A program made the position numbers and the translations under genes. A stretch of 64,000 nt of DNA, from NCBI RefSeq assembly GCF_014898815.1, contig NW_026515544.1:1674001-1738000 (forward strand), in the 5' to 3' direction. This document shows, one piece after another, positions 44,640-56,029 of this stretch. The notes under the pieces are model-generated. The model worked only from the letters and a program-made list of their open reading frames with translations. It ran no database searches and had not been told where the DNA came from. The stretch comes from Panonychus citri (Eukaryota; Arthropoda; Arachnida; Trombidiformes; Tetranychidae). The first letter of the stretch is position 1; every line of letters starts with the position of its first letter.

Positions 44640-45001
44640 AATCATATCTTTAAGAGGTTTTAGGAATTCGGCAATTAGGAAATTTTTCAACGATTCCGAT
44701 AGCGAACTTATGAAAGAGTTAAAAGTTTTCACCATTTACAGAATTGGTAACATGAATATCATATTGTACATTTTAAGTGCGTAAATTTTTGCATTCAAAT
44801 TTGAACCAAATTTTTCAATCACGAACAAACTGTAATTAGAAACAAAGAGAAGAATGAAGAAAATTTTCTTAAATAAACTTTTCTTTGAAAATTCATTATT
44901 TATTTCACTTATTTACTTATTTTGGAAATTGTTTCAACTGATTAAGCTGAAAATGGAAATTAAAATTAAACAATTATCGAGTAGACTGTTGATATTCATC
45001 C
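44640..45001 (-). pseudogene. decayed antisense F-box relic
   Basis: Minus-strand remains in gene order: ATGAATATCAACAG..GATAATTGTTTAAT (exon-1 relic, at about 44930-45001), an exon-2 relic TTTGTTCGTGATTG..TTTGGTTCAAATT (44775-44832), and an exon-6 relic reading GIVEKFPNCRIP (about 44660-44705). Intervening exons are lost. The plus-strand 65-aa frame here is only the shadow of this relic. Confidence 0.6.
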
Positions 45002-45689
45002 TGATTAAACTTTCAAACGAAAACCAATTTATCAAAAGATATTCAATTTAATTATGATATAGCAATCGATTGATTAATCTTTGTCTGTAATTTGATTAAT
45101 AACTGGCAGTTATTAACTGCACTAAAGTAACTGTACTTTGTACTAGTAAGGATGATTATTATGAAATGATTATGAAATTATCATGTGATTAATTATTGTT
45201 TTCAATGGTTAATTGATTGTTTGCATGTTGATTTTTGCTTTTGATAAGACACAATGCCACCCACAATTTAAACATCATCTTTATTATACAATTTAAAGTC
45301 TAACCGTTGGACTAAACTTTCAAAATTGATTATCGGTCGATTGGCTTGATAAATGAAAGAGACAACAAAAGTGGAGGCTATTCACCCTTTGGTCGGCGTC
45401 TCTTCATCTTCAAACACCAAAGTTAATGAAGATTTGATTAGCTGACTATTAGCCACTTAGCCACTTAGCCACTTATCAAAATGGCTAATGATTTATTAAT
45501 ACAACAATTAAACCTAAAACTAACTAAGCAATCGTTACTGATGCCAGAGCCATTAGATTCTGCAAGTGGCTATTAGTTAATGTTCAGTGAACATTGTTCA
45601 TTTACTCCTGTGTCTTGCCTACTCTCTGAATGGGTGTTGAACTGTAATCACTTTCATCTTGCAACTAGTGAATTATTATTAAGATCACA
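45002..45689. other. upstream region of the short-subfamily F-box gene
   Basis: Intergenic. Contains the TTAGCCAC tandem (about 45425-45490). No palindrome of the long-subfamily type is seen before this gene, so its promoter is different. Copied at 56440-57037. Confidence 0.5.
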
Positions 45690-47218
45690 ATGAATATCAA
45701 CGATTTACCTGATGATTGTTTAATATTGATTTTCGAACAGTTCTTCGATCTCAAACAATTTCCAACCTTATCAAAGAGTAAGTAACGTCCAGAGAATTTT
45801 TTCACCATAGAGATTCATTTACTTTAAAAGTTGGATGTTTTTTCATTCAAATTGTATTTATGATTACAGTTTGTTCTCGATGGCGAATTTTGGTTCAAGA
45901 GCGATTGAAGAAAGTAACACACTTGAAATGTAAGTACTCAATAGATTATTGATAATCTCTAAATGCCTCAGAGTTTCTTGGAATAATTTACAATTGCTGG
46001 TTATGATTTTTGTTCCAAAATTCTATTTACTTATTCTTATTGAAGATGTGTCAAAATTGTCAGAATTACAAACAGGATGGAAAAATTATACGGGAAAATA
46101 TGTTCTTACGAATAAGGCGACTTTTCTAGAGCGAATTAAACTCTCTCAAGTTCTTCCAAATGTCTATGTAAGTAAAGTTTGTTAACAATGATGATGAACT
46201 CGCTCATTCATGGTAATTGTTCTGATCTTTGTTCCAACTCAGAGCATAAATTTGCAAAATGGTTCATCTGGTATATTAGCTAATCTTCTTGGCACTGGAA
46301 ACTCAATCTGCATCCTTTTTATCAATAATGAGTTAAATTCTCAATTCATAATCGACAAAAATCAATTGGATGAAAAGATCATACCTCATTTGGAAAGTGT
46401 TGAGAAATTGGCCACTAACAATGACCAGTTGGTCAAAAAGTATCTCAAGAATCATGGTCATTTAAAGAGATTGAAAAAATTTGGCTATCGATTAATTCCG
46501 GTGAATATGATGCATGTTATTAGTTTCGCCGCATCATTGATTAATCTCGAGCTTCTTTATGTGGTTTGTGACAGAACATTTGAAAAAGGTTAGAAAGCGT
46601 TTCTCATTCTCGGGTCAATCTTATTCTAAACTCTATCTAAATTCATTCTCACAATTTTAGGATGGATCGAAAATTACATTGGTCCAAAGTTTGAAAAACT
46701 TGAAAGTCTCTATTATCGTTCCAAGTCGAGTACTTGTTATGCTACTAAATTCGTCGACTTTTGTCCAAATTTACGCAATTTCCACCTGACTTTTAAAAAC
46801 ATTATTCCAATGGATGAATGCGTCAAACATTATAATTTAGAAAAACTGTCCATTCTTATTCAACGGGTAAGTCTTTTTATAAATTTCCGATCGATTGATT
46901 ATCAAGATGATTTTTCAATAATCGATAAGTTTGAATGTCCGTTAATGTTTCATTACTTGTTTCTCGAATTTTCAGGCGAGAGAAGTCAATATTATTTATC
47001 TTGCAAGAAAATTTCCTAACATTCGTCACTTGATAATCACTGGTGCTGTCACACAATCAGATCTTATTGAAATGATCAAATTATTACCACATTTGTCCAA
47101 TTTGTCTCTAAGTGGTTGCCTTACACATCATTGCAAAATTACAGCTCTAAATGAATATTTTCTGTCACAAAATCGTAAAATTGATTTAAAAATTAATCGA
47201 ATCGATTATAAAATCTAA
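45690..47218 (+). CDS. F-box/LRR protein, short subfamily, intact six-exon gene
   Basis: Exons 45690-45777, 45870-45929, 46046-46167, 46243-46588, 46661-46866 and 46976-47218 join in phase to 354 aa. F-box MNINDLPDDCLILIFEQFFDLKQF; exon 2 CSRWRILVQERLKKVTHL; LRR-like units HGHLKRLKKFGYRL, FVDFCPNLRNFHL, LIEMIKLLPHLSNLSLSG. It ends ..KIDLKINRIDYKI, shorter than the long subfamily. Exon phases equal those of the long subfamily, so they share an ancestor. Related to the broken gene at 7490. Probable SCF substrate adaptor. Confidence 0.84.
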
Positions 47219-47419
47219 TTTTTCGCTACATTAATAAATCATTTCGATATTAAGTAGATTAATTTAAGTTCACTTTCTAGACTATCGCTTGTTTAAATTT
47301 GTCACCAGCAAATGGTAAAATATTAATAGCAAACTTTTCTTAACTGATTTTCGTACTTATTGTTTGGCTGAGACGATGTTGATGGTCATTGTTTTTGTCA
47401 TTTGACCTCGAAGTGTAAA

Positions 47420-47865
47420 AAGTTATTGGTTGAACATCGGAACAGGTAAGATGCTGAGATAACATTGATCGGATTTATATTGAGTAACATTGTGAAAGCT
47501 TTTTCTCGGATTAGGATCAATTATGAACGATTTGTAAATTGTAACACAATCTTGTTGACGCGATTCTCTGATTGCAGTTTCCAGGGAGCACTTTAATCGT
47601 TTGAATAGTTTATCCATTAGGACCAGAAATCGTTGACGATTACATGGCTCTTGAATGGTCAGTCCCATGTTGAGTGATTCCTTGATTAAATCTAATTGCT
47701 CAGCGGGAAGTGGAGTTGATAATTTACGAGTCTCGATGATTACACCAAGTGATTGGAGACGAGTTGATTCATCGTAATGATAAATTGACTCTCGTAATAA
47801 TCCTTGAGTATTTAAAGGTTCATTGTATGAAGGTTGATTGTTACAAAGATGAAGAAGTTTCAAAT
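47420..47865 (-). pseudogene. THADA internal fragment
   Basis: Encodes LKLLHLCNNQPSYNEPL...RESRQQDCVTIYKSF of THADA for about 115 codons in frame, then jumps by deletion to the IREKAFTMLLNINPINVIS region (other frame: IIDPNPRKSFHNVTQY). Its upstream end joins F-box promoter sequence directly at about 47865. Confidence 0.85.
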
Positions 47866-47867
47866 TT

Positions 47868-47927
47868 CATTGATTTGAAAGGCGCGGTCCGATAGAGATA
47901 AACTTTTCAAATGGTCAGTAACTGACC
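47868..47927 (+). promoter_or_regulatory. conserved F-box upstream block
   Basis: TTGATTTGAAAGGCGCGG at 47871-47887 and palindrome GGTCAGT-A-ACTGACC at 47913-47927, 131 bp before the ATG at 48058. Confidence 0.6.
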
Positions 47928-48057
47928 GTCAGTTAGAGCTGCACATGTTAAATTTTCAAAATTTTGAATTTCAAACAACTAAAGTTTCAAGAAAAGTTCT
48001 TTCTGTATCTTTTATCAAGTGGTTTATTTTTTAGATTGTTTCATGTAACTTTCAACA

Positions 48058-49939
48058 ATGAATATCAACGATTTACCTGATGATTGTTTACTTTTGATTT
48101 TTGATCAGTTTTATCAATTGCGACAATTTGCTACATTGATGAAAGGTAAGTGGAAATTATTGATTTCTATCATAAAGACCATCTACTTAATCATCAGTTG
48201 CAAGTTGAATTGATATTTGGGTAAGATGAGCGTTAATGGTTGGAGGTGGAGATAATAGCTATCTAACACACTTATCCCTGTGTTTGTTTAAATTAAGTTA
48301 GGTCTTCATTGAAAGGGTCAAAATCGACAGAGGAAGGCCCGGAGGGCCTGGGACAATCAAACGGGCACACAATTAACCCAAAATTCAGCTTAATTTCGAC
48401 ATTTTAAACTAATGGACACCAATGATAAGTGTGTTGAATAACCATAGGCTCCACCTCCAATTATTAACGCTCATCTTACCGATATTTGAATAATAATAAA
48501 TTCACGTAATCGCAGTTTGTAGGCGCTGGAAAATATTAGTGGAAAAGAGACTGAAGAAGATCACTCACTTACACAGTAAGTATTATCCTAACTTCTGTTG
48601 ATTTAAATGACACATTAATGAGTTTCTCTACCAAATTTAAACCATAGTTGCATTAATCACTCCATCTGAAAGATTGATGCAGCTCGATGATACTTGTGAA
48701 CAAAAACATCTTCCATCGACTCATGAAGGTGTTATCACAATAAGCCAAGACTTCTTGGAGAAAATTGAACTCTCGGAGCTCCTTTCTAATGTTAAGGTAA
48801 GGAATAAGTTTAACAGAGACGAAATTTTTCTCATTCATCTCATTAATTTCAAATTTATGCTCATTTGATATTAGATAATCCATCTTGAAAATTTCGCTGA
48901 TAATTGTCTCTGCGTTGCATTAGCTCATTTACTCACCAACGCGAATCAAATTAAAGGCTTGAGCTGTTTTGATTATCCACCTCAAATGAATCACGAATGT
49001 AACATCATGAAAAGAATAACACCATTTCTGAGTCATATTCAAGTTCTACGAATTAGTAATTACGCATTATTAACAAGTTATCTCAGAACTTTTGGTCATC
49101 TTAAGAAATTGAAATCTCTTGGTTCTTCAAATTACTTCCAGCCTGTAAATTTACTCCATGTTCTTAAATTTGCCCAGTTTTTGACAAATCTCGAGCGACT
49201 TGTTGCTTTTTGTGATGATGAGTTTGATTATCGTAAGTTTTCATTATCTCTATGCTAAAATTTGACCTAATTTCGATTATCTTTTATTAGATTTTATTCA
49301 ACTAGAAAGCCATTTACCGATATTTGGAAATCTTTTGCATCTTCAGCTTCAAGATAAATCGCTAAATGGATCTAATTTCATAAAATTCTTGAACTTGTGT
49401 CCAAATTTAATCAACCTTTCTCTGACTGTGTTTCTTGGTAAAATGGACAGAATTCATCAAATCAACAGAAACTTCAATGTCCAAAGATTGGATTTATTTT
49501 TACCTCCTGTGGTAAGACTTTAGTATTAATAGCTACAATTAATTGTTTGGTAAATTATCAAGACTGCAACTCATATCTGTAACTAACGATTTCGCTTCAT
49601 TCTTTCAAATTTTTACAGGGGCTAGAAAAGAAACTAAAAACTACTGAAAAGTTTCCGAACTGTCGATACTTGAGTATCAGTAGTGTATGTGTACTACCTT
49701 CACAAGATTTGATCCAGATTATAAGTACATTACCTAACTTGTCGTTATTGCATGTCCAAAATGATTGCACCGATTTAGCAGAAATACAAATCGTGAAAAA
49801 CTATTGTCACTCGCAAAATCCTAAAATTGATGTTTATTTTGGTTCTACAGATGAGAAACTAATGATGTCTCATGAACTTTATCGAAAGTTTTGTAATTCA
49901 TTTCTACATATATCAAGTCGGGAAGTTAAACATTTCTGA
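48058..49939 (+). CDS. F-box/LRR protein, intact, with a hAT-like MITE in intron 1
   Basis: Exons 48058-48145, 48516-48575, 48648-48796, 48875-49232, 49291-49511 and 49619-49939 join in phase to 398 aa. F-box at the N-terminus; exon 2 CRRWKILVEKRLKKITHL; LRR-like units FGHLKKLKSLGSSNYF, FLTNLERLVAFCDDE, FLNLCPNLINLSLTV, EKFPNCRYLSISSV, TLPNLSLLHVQ. Intron 1 is about 370 bp rather than about 100 because of the inserted element (48220-48480). The C-terminus extends to ISSREVKHF because the usual stop is lost. A THADA chimera follows tail-to-tail. Confidence 0.87.
48220..48480. mobile_element. hAT-like MITE, 261 bp, 8-bp target duplication
   Basis: Ends are inverted repeats starting GGTAAGATGAGCGTTAAT; similarity continues imperfectly for about 57 bp, including TTGGAGGTGGAG and AACACACTTATC in both arms. 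Exact 8-bp direct repeats GATATTTG flank it at 48212-48219 and 48481-48488. Paralogous introns at 22590 and 53921 carry the single empty site (TTGAATTGATATTTT). An 8-bp duplication is typical of hAT (also of P) elements. No transposase; the centre is GC-rich with AGGCCC-gga-GGGCCT. Confidence 0.9.
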
Positions 49940-50009
49940 TTTTCGATTTATAATCGAACCTAACAAAAAAATCGAACTGATTATAATTCAATATCAGTTT
50001 GTTTGTATC

Positions 50010-50856
50010 ATCTTTTGGCTTGATCACAATCAACAAAGAGAGAGTTTGATTAAATCCATAATTGTATCATGATTAACATTTTGTTAACTTCTAATTTCAC
50101 TTTGGTTTGAGGTTCGACTTCAAATGAAGCTTCGGGAACGTTCAGCTCGAAATCGGACATTATCTCATCGCGAACCGACCCTTCCAGTGGATCCAATTTC
50201 TTTACCAAAGAATCGGACAAGAATTTGAACAAAACTGTTCGAAAGTGTATCATCTCTGTTGGTAGTGTGGGCGAGGAGAGTATAAAGATCACTTTGTTTC
50301 GTACATCGATTGGGGAATAATAAAGGGAAAAGTAGATTAATTTGACGAGAAAATCTTGACAACTAGCAAATTGCACATTCTGTGGATTGGATTTGAATTG
50401 CGAGATTAAAATTAAGCAAATTGTGTGTAGATCACAGACCATTTGATCTTCAAAAATGATCAATTGTTCCCTTAATAGGATTTCCACCGTCATTATAAAT
50501 CGACTATAAGAATGTAATGGTCTTTCGATCAATTCACTTGAACTTGAATTCGATCCAGTTTTAAATGATTCCAGTAAATCACTTGTGTGCTCAGTTAAAC
50601 TGGTAATTAAATTCTTATGAGATCGATCAGTTTCAATCTGTTTCACATGATGACGAATACAATTGTACATGAAAGATATTAAATCTAATTGCTCAGCGGG
50701 AAGTGGAGTTGATAATTTACGAGTCTCGATGATTACACCAAGTGATTGGAGACGAGTTGATTCATCGTAATGATAAATTGACTCTCGTAATAATCCTTGA
50801 GTATTTAAAGGTTCATTGTATGAAGGTTGATTGTTACAAAGGTGAAGAAGTTTCAA
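50010..50856 (-). pseudogene. chimeric THADA pseudogene with a 268-aa open frame
   Basis: Three THADA segments fused in frame: MKLLHLCNNQPSY...AEQLDLI (middle), then SFMYNCIRHHVKQ...EVEPQTKV (C-terminal third), then LEVNKMLIMIQLWI (near the end). Junctions fall at short shared words (ATTAAA for the first; TTCTAA/CACTTT region for the second). The open frame survives, but there is no start context or domain core, so function is doubtful. Tail-to-tail with the F-box gene ending at 49939. Confidence 0.82.
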
Positions 50857-50859
50857 TTT

Positions 50860-51235
50860 TAATGATGATCATATGATACCATTTGATTATTTCGTAGTCG
50901 TATACACAATCGGATGATAAAAGAGTTCGAAGACACGTGCATATCGAACAAACTAAGCCGAAATGAGTCGATTAAATAGAGATACGTCAACTGATCAATT
51001 ATTATAATCATGTCGGAAATCGTGATCCCGATTGGTATGATTGTAAAGTGTTTTACTTGAAACTAACAATGTAAACAAACTTATCTAACACGAAGATAAA
51101 GACACTTGTTACGTTACTAAATTCATCGAGCTTCGTCCAAATTTACAACAAAAAACTATTCCAATGTATGAATGCATTAGGAATTATAATTTGGACAAGC
51201 CATAAATTGTCCATTCAAACAAATAACATTCGGAA
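50860..51235. repeat. relic block shared with 25.4 and 59.8 kb
   Basis: Contains ATTGGTATGATTGTAAAGTGTTTTAC.. and a decayed short-subfamily LRR exon (CTAAATTCATCGAGCTTCGTCCAAATTTAC..ATTCCAATGTATGAATGC), matching 25400-25600 inverted and 59830-60010 direct. Not coding. Confidence 0.6.
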
Positions 51236-51245
51236 TGACAATGAA

Positions 51246-51306
51246 ACATTGATTTGAAAGGCGCGGGTGGATAGAGATAAACTCTTCAAGTGGTCAGTAA
51301 CCGACC
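51246..51306 (+). promoter_or_regulatory. conserved F-box upstream block (one mismatch)
   Basis: ATTGATTTGAAAGGCGCGGG at 51249-51268 and GGTCAGT-A-ACCGACC at 51292-51306, the palindrome with one base changed; 147 bp before the ATG at 51453. Confidence 0.55.
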
Positions 51307-51452
51307 ACCAGTTAGGTTGACAGGTTATATTAAATATATTTTCAACAAGAAATTTGAATTTCGAACAACCACGTTTTTCGGTCAAGAAAAGTTCTTTCTG
51401 CTCTTTTTATCGTGTGGTTTATTTTTTAGATTGTTTCATGAAATTTTCAAAA

Positions 51453-53029
51453 ATGAATATCATCGATTTACCTGATGATTGTTTACTTTTGATTTTTGAT
51501 CAGTTTTATCAATTGCGACAGTTTGCTACATTGATGAAAGGTAAGTGGAAATGATTGATTCTTTCTTTCTTGATAACTAGTTGTCAGTTGCATTGATAGT
51601 TTAATGTTAATTAATTCACGTAATTACAGTTTGTCCGCGCTGGAAAATATTAGCGGAAAAGAGACTGAAGAAGATCACTCACTTGGACAGTAAGTATTAG
51701 ATTGATCTTTGTTGTTTAAAATGACATATTAATACGGATTTTCTGCCAAATTTAAACCATAGTTTTATTGTTTACTTCAAATGGATTGACGCAGCTCGAT
51801 GATACTCTTGAACAAAGACATTTCCCATCGACTCGTAAATGTGTTATCACAATAAGCCCAGATTTCTTGAAGAAAATTGAACTCTCGAAGCTTCTTCCTA
51901 ATGTTAAGGTAAGAAATAAGTTTTACAAAGACAAAACTTTTCTTATTGATGATATTAATTCAAAATTTATTCTCATTCGATGTTAGTTAATCCATCTTGA
52001 AAATTTCACTGGTAATTGTATTTGCGATGCATTAGCTCAATTACTCACCAAAGCGAATCAAATTAAAGGCTTGAGCTGTTTTGATTATAATTCTACAATG
52101 AATCACGAATGTAACAGCATAGAAAGAATAACATCATTTCTGAGTGATATTCAAGTTCTACGAATTAGTAATTACGCAATATCTACAAGGTATCTCAGAA
52201 CCTTTGGTCATCTCAAGAAATTGAAATCTTTTGGCTCTTCAAATTACTTCCAGTCTACCAGATTTTACATCGAGGAGGTGCATTTACGCTATGTTCTGAA
52301 ATTCGCCCAATGTTTGACGAATCTCGAGCAACTTACTACTTATTGTGATGATGAATTTTATGATGGTAAGTTTTCCATCATCTCTATATCAAAATCCGAC
52401 TAAATCTCATTTTTTTTAGATTCATTTCTCGTCGAAAGCCAATTACCGATATTTGGAAATCTTCTACATCTCGAGCTTGTCGATGCTTCAAATGATGGAT
52501 CTACTTTCACAAAATTTTTGAACTTGTGTCCAAATTTACTCAACCTTTCTCTGACTGTGTTTTATGCTAAAATTAATCGAATTCGTCAAATCAACAGAAA
52601 CTTCAATGTCCAAAGATTGGATTTACGATTTTATTTGGTAAGACTTTAATAGCTACAAATAATGGTTTGGTTTACTATCAGAACTGACTAACGATTTCGC
52701 TTCTTTTTTTCAAATTATAACAGGATCGAGAAAATATACTAAAATTTATGGAAAAGTTTCCGAACTGTCGATACTTGAGTATCAGTAGTTTAAGTTTATC
52801 ACGACAAGATTTGATCCAGATTATAAGTACATTACCTCATTTGTCGTTATTGCATGCCAAAGATAATTGGATCGATTTAGCAAAAATACAAATCAAAAAC
52901 TATTGTCACTCGCAAAATCCTAAAATTGATGTTTACTTTGGTTCTACAGATGAGAAACTAATGATGTCTCATGAACTTTATCGAAAGTTTCGTAATTCAT
53001 TTCTACCTTTTATTAAGTCGGGAAGTTAA
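51453..53029 (+). CDS. F-box/LRR protein, intact six-exon gene
   Basis: Exons 51453-51540, 51630-51689, 51763-51908, 51987-52365, 52420-52637 and 52724-53029 join in phase to 398 aa. F-box MNIIDLPDDCLLLIFDQF; exon 2 CPRWKILAEKRLKKITHLDS; LRR-like units FGHLKKLKSFGSSNYF, CLTNLEQLTTYCDDE, FLNLCPNLLNLSLTV, EKFPNCRYLSISSL, TLPHLSLLHAK. Very close to the gene at 60249, its direct-duplicate partner. Probable SCF adaptor. Confidence 0.87.
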
Positions 53030-53097
53030 ACATTTCTGATTTTCCATTTATCATCGAACCTAACGAAAAAATCGGACTGATTTTAATTTAATATCAG

Positions 53098-53180
53098 TTC
53101 GTTTGTATAATCTTTTTGGCTCGATCACAATCAACACAGAGAGACTTTGATTGGATCCACAATTGTATCATGATTACATC
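53098..53180 (-). pseudogene. THADA C-terminal scrap
   Basis: Encodes MIQLWIQSKSLCVDCDRAKKII of THADA; about 80 bp. Tail-to-tail with the F-box gene ending at 53029. The receptor scrap (about 53215-53285) follows. Confidence 0.75.
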
Positions 53181-53209
53181 CATTGCGAATGACTGTCGAT
53201 TCGAGATAC

Positions 53210-53600
53210 AAATTGATAATACCCGAATAAGCTCCAATCTTGTCTCGATATTCAAGTTGATAAAAAGAATCAGTCGCAACTGATTATTCATTCAAAATTC
53301 ATGTTATACTATTCATAAATTATTTTCAATGATTAAAATTTATCAATAATCGACTATCATTCTACTCTGTGATAATCCATCGAAACCAATCCATCTAAAA
53401 CTTGGCTCATTCCTCATTCGAGATAATCTAAAATCGATTTTAGTTTTTTCTTTCAATCGATTGACCGTTGCCAAGAGCAACCGGTTACTAAGAGAAAAAG
53501 AAAGAGAAGAAAAGATTTTGTAAGAGTTTTGTTTGTAGGTTCAAAAGAAAATTTTCTCTCTTTTGGTTTTCCTTTTTTCTTCTCTCAAAATTGTTTAGTT
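53210..53600. repeat. duplicated flank with receptor scrap, shared with 61.97-62.27 kb
   Basis: 53215-53285 matches the M4-proximal end of the receptor gene. 53290-53520 (ATTCATGTTATACTATTCATAAATT..CGTTGCCAAGAGCAACCGG..AAGATTTTGTAAG) is nearly identical to 62040-62268. No gene. Confidence 0.7.
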
Positions 53601-53611
53601 TATAAACTCTT

Positions 53612-53631
53612 CAAATGGTCAGTAACTGACC
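53612..53631 (+). promoter_or_regulatory. conserved F-box palindrome, GC box lost
   Basis: GGTCAGT-A-ACTGACC at 53617-53631, 138 bp before the ATG at 53769. The GC box that normally lies about 35 bp further upstream has been replaced by unrelated sequence. Confidence 0.5.
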
Positions 53632-53768
53632 ACCAGTTAGGTTGACAGGTTATATTTTCAACAAGAAATTTGAATTTCGAACAACCACGTTTTTCGGTCA
53701 AGAAAAGTTCTTTCTGCTCTTTTTATCGTGTGGTTTATTTTTCAGATTGTTTCATGCATCTTTCAACA

Positions 53769-55371
53769 ATGAATATCAACGATTTACACGATGACTGTTT
53801 GCTTTTGATTTTTGATCAGTTTTATCAATTGCGACAATTTCCGATATTGATGAAAGGTAAGTAAAAATGATTGATTCATTCAATATTAATTATGATTCTT
53901 AATCAATAGTTTCAAGTTGAATTGATATTTTAATTCTAATGAGTTAATATACGCAAAGTTTGTAGGCGCTGGAAAATATTATCGGAAAAGAGTTTGAAGA
54001 AGATCACTCACTTGGACAGTAAGTATTATATTGATCTTTGTTATCCAAAATGTAATATTAATACGGATTTTCTGTCAAATTTAAATTCATTAAAGTTTCA
54101 TTTTCTAATCACTTAATGCAGATTGATGATTCTCTTAAAGAACCTTATCTTTCATTGACTCGTAAATGTACTCTGACAATTAGACCAGGCTCCTTGAAGA
54201 AAATTAAACTCTCAAACTTCTTCTCAATGTTAAGGTAAGTTATACAAAGAAAAACTTTTCTCATTCATAATATTAATTAATCATTTATTCTCGTTCATTG
54301 GTAGATAATCCATCTTGAAAATTTAAAACTGAAACGACGCTGTCTTTGCGCTGCATTAGCTCAATTACTCGCTAAATTTTCGCACAAGTCAACTCGTAGA
54401 CTTAAAGGCTTGAACTTATTTGATCATAATATCAAAATGAATTTTCACGAATGTAACATCGTGAGAAGAGCAGAGCAAAGTATAACACCATTTCTGAGTG
54501 ATATTGAATTTCTAGGAATTAGTAATGACTTAATAGTTACAAGTTATCTCAGAACTTTTGGTCATCTGTTGAAATTGAAATCTCTTGGCTCTCCTAAATA
54601 TTGCCAGGCTGTAAATTTACTCCGTGTTCTGAAATTCGCCCATTTTTTGACGAATCTTGAGCAACTTACTACTTATTGTGATGATGAATCTTATGATTGT
54701 AAGTTTGTTTATTATCTCGATAACAAAATTGGACTAAATTTCGTTTATTTTTTTTTAGATTTTGTTCAAGTCGAAAACCAAATACCGATATTTGGAAATC
54801 TTTTACATCTTAAACTTACAGATTATTCGTATGACAGATCAACTTTTGCAAAATTTTTGAACTTGTGTCCAAATTTACTCGACCTTTCTCTGGAATTGAT
54901 TACTAATGACATTGACCAAATTCACCAAATCAACAGAAACTTCAATGTCCAAAGATTGGATTTACGTTTTGTTACGCAGGTAAGACTTCAATAGCTACAA
55001 AAAATTATTTGGTAAACTAACAAGACTACCTAATGATTCCACTTTTTTCTTTCAAATCATAACAGGATCCAGAACAGATTTTAAAAACCATTGAAAAGTT
55101 TCCAAACTGTCGATACTTAAGTATGAGTGCTTATTATGCTTCACTATCTCCAGACGAACTGATCCAGATTATAAGATCATTACCTCATTTGTCATTATTT
55201 CATGTCAAACATGATTCGAAAAATTTAGCAGAAAAACAAATCGTGAAAAACCATTGTCACTCACAAAATCCTAAAATCGATGTTTACTTTGGTTCTAAAG
55301 ATGGAAAACTATTGATGTTTCATAAACTTTATCGAAAGTTTCAAAACCATTTCTACATAAATGAAGTCTGA
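53769..55371 (+). pseudogene. F-box/LRR gene with a 1-bp deletion at the end of exon 3
   Basis: Exons 53769-53856, 53959-54018, 54096-54234, 54305-54698, 54759-54979 and 55066-55371. Near 54222 one base is missing (CTCTCAAACTTCTTCTCAATGTTAAG against CTCTCGAAGCTTCTTCCTAATGTTAAG), so exon 3 leaves the wrong phase and exon 4 would begin AGA TAA, a stop. Exons 4-6 are otherwise open, with the usual LRR units (FGHLLKLKSLGSPKYC, FLNLCPNLLDLSLEL, EKFPNCRYLSMSAYY). Intron 4 is exactly 60 nt with no stop, so exon 4-intron-exon 5 reads through. Recently broken, or a sequence error. Confidence 0.75.
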
Positions 55372-55384
55372 AGATGTAGCTGTT

Positions 55385-55790
55385 AATTTCCAATCCACTT
55401 TTGATCATCTTTTTGGCTCAACAATCAACACAGAAAAACTTTGATTGGATCCATAATTGTATCATGATTAACATTTTGTTAACTTCTAAGGTTAAATTAG
55501 GATCATTTAATTTCGACAGAAAATGAGAGGTTAACGAATTTAATTTGTTTTGCAAATCGTGAAAATAATCAACTTGTTGATTGATTGTTTTTCGAGGTAA
55601 GAGATGAATGGAAAAAGTTACAATCAACTGAAGAAATTAATCTTTCCAAATAAACTTTACCAATTGTAATTAACTGGATTGGATTTTTCTTGTGATTGTA
55701 ATCCTATGAACGATTAACACCAAAAATACGAACCATTAGAGCGCTGAACAGAATTGAAGCCGAATTGGAAACTGAATTACATTATATCTG
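55385..55790 (-). pseudogene. THADA chimeric fragment
   Basis: Begins tail-to-tail behind the F-box gene: DYFHDLQNKLNSLTSHFLSKLNDPNLTLEVNKMLIMIQLWIQSK, then ISSVDCNFFHSSL.. in shifted frames (the GGQQQSG stretch is shortened), then a jump to a middle piece (GCGCTGAACAGAATTGAAGCC.., encoding SASILFSALMVRIFG). Not coding. Confidence 0.82.
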
Positions 55791-56029
55791 TATCTTGAAC
55801 AGTTCATTCAATCAAAGAATCAATTAGATGACAACAATTTAATTATTCAAATTCCACGTGTTTACCACAACCACATGTTCCGTTGAACAGTAACTCCATC
55901 TGAAGGAAAATTTATGAATCATTTTCTTTTTTTGGTTCGCAATTCAGTTGAATAGAAAAGGCAAATTCTGTTGAATATTTTAATCAATTTTCTATCTCAT
56001 ATACAATTGAGCTTATGATTGAATCATAT

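Larger units (their letters stand above)
44330..47620. repeat. left copy of a 3.2-kb direct segmental duplication
   Basis: Matches 55795-58951 closely. Each copy holds a decayed minus-strand F-box relic, a short-subfamily F-box gene and the start of a THADA fragment. Differences include about 78 bp at 44471-44548 that are absent from the right copy and are bounded by T-runs, three against one TTAGCCAC units, and a one-base frameshift in the right F-box gene. Confidence 0.85.

Noticed and set aside
44854..45051. 65-aa plus-strand frame conserved exactly at 56236
   Set aside because: Conserved because the whole 3.2-kb block is duplicated; it lies antisense over a decayed F-box relic.
50050..50856. 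268-aa THADA chimera as a real gene
   Set aside because: Open by luck of in-frame deletions; no promoter, no N-terminus and no complete domain. Kept as a pseudogene and a finding.
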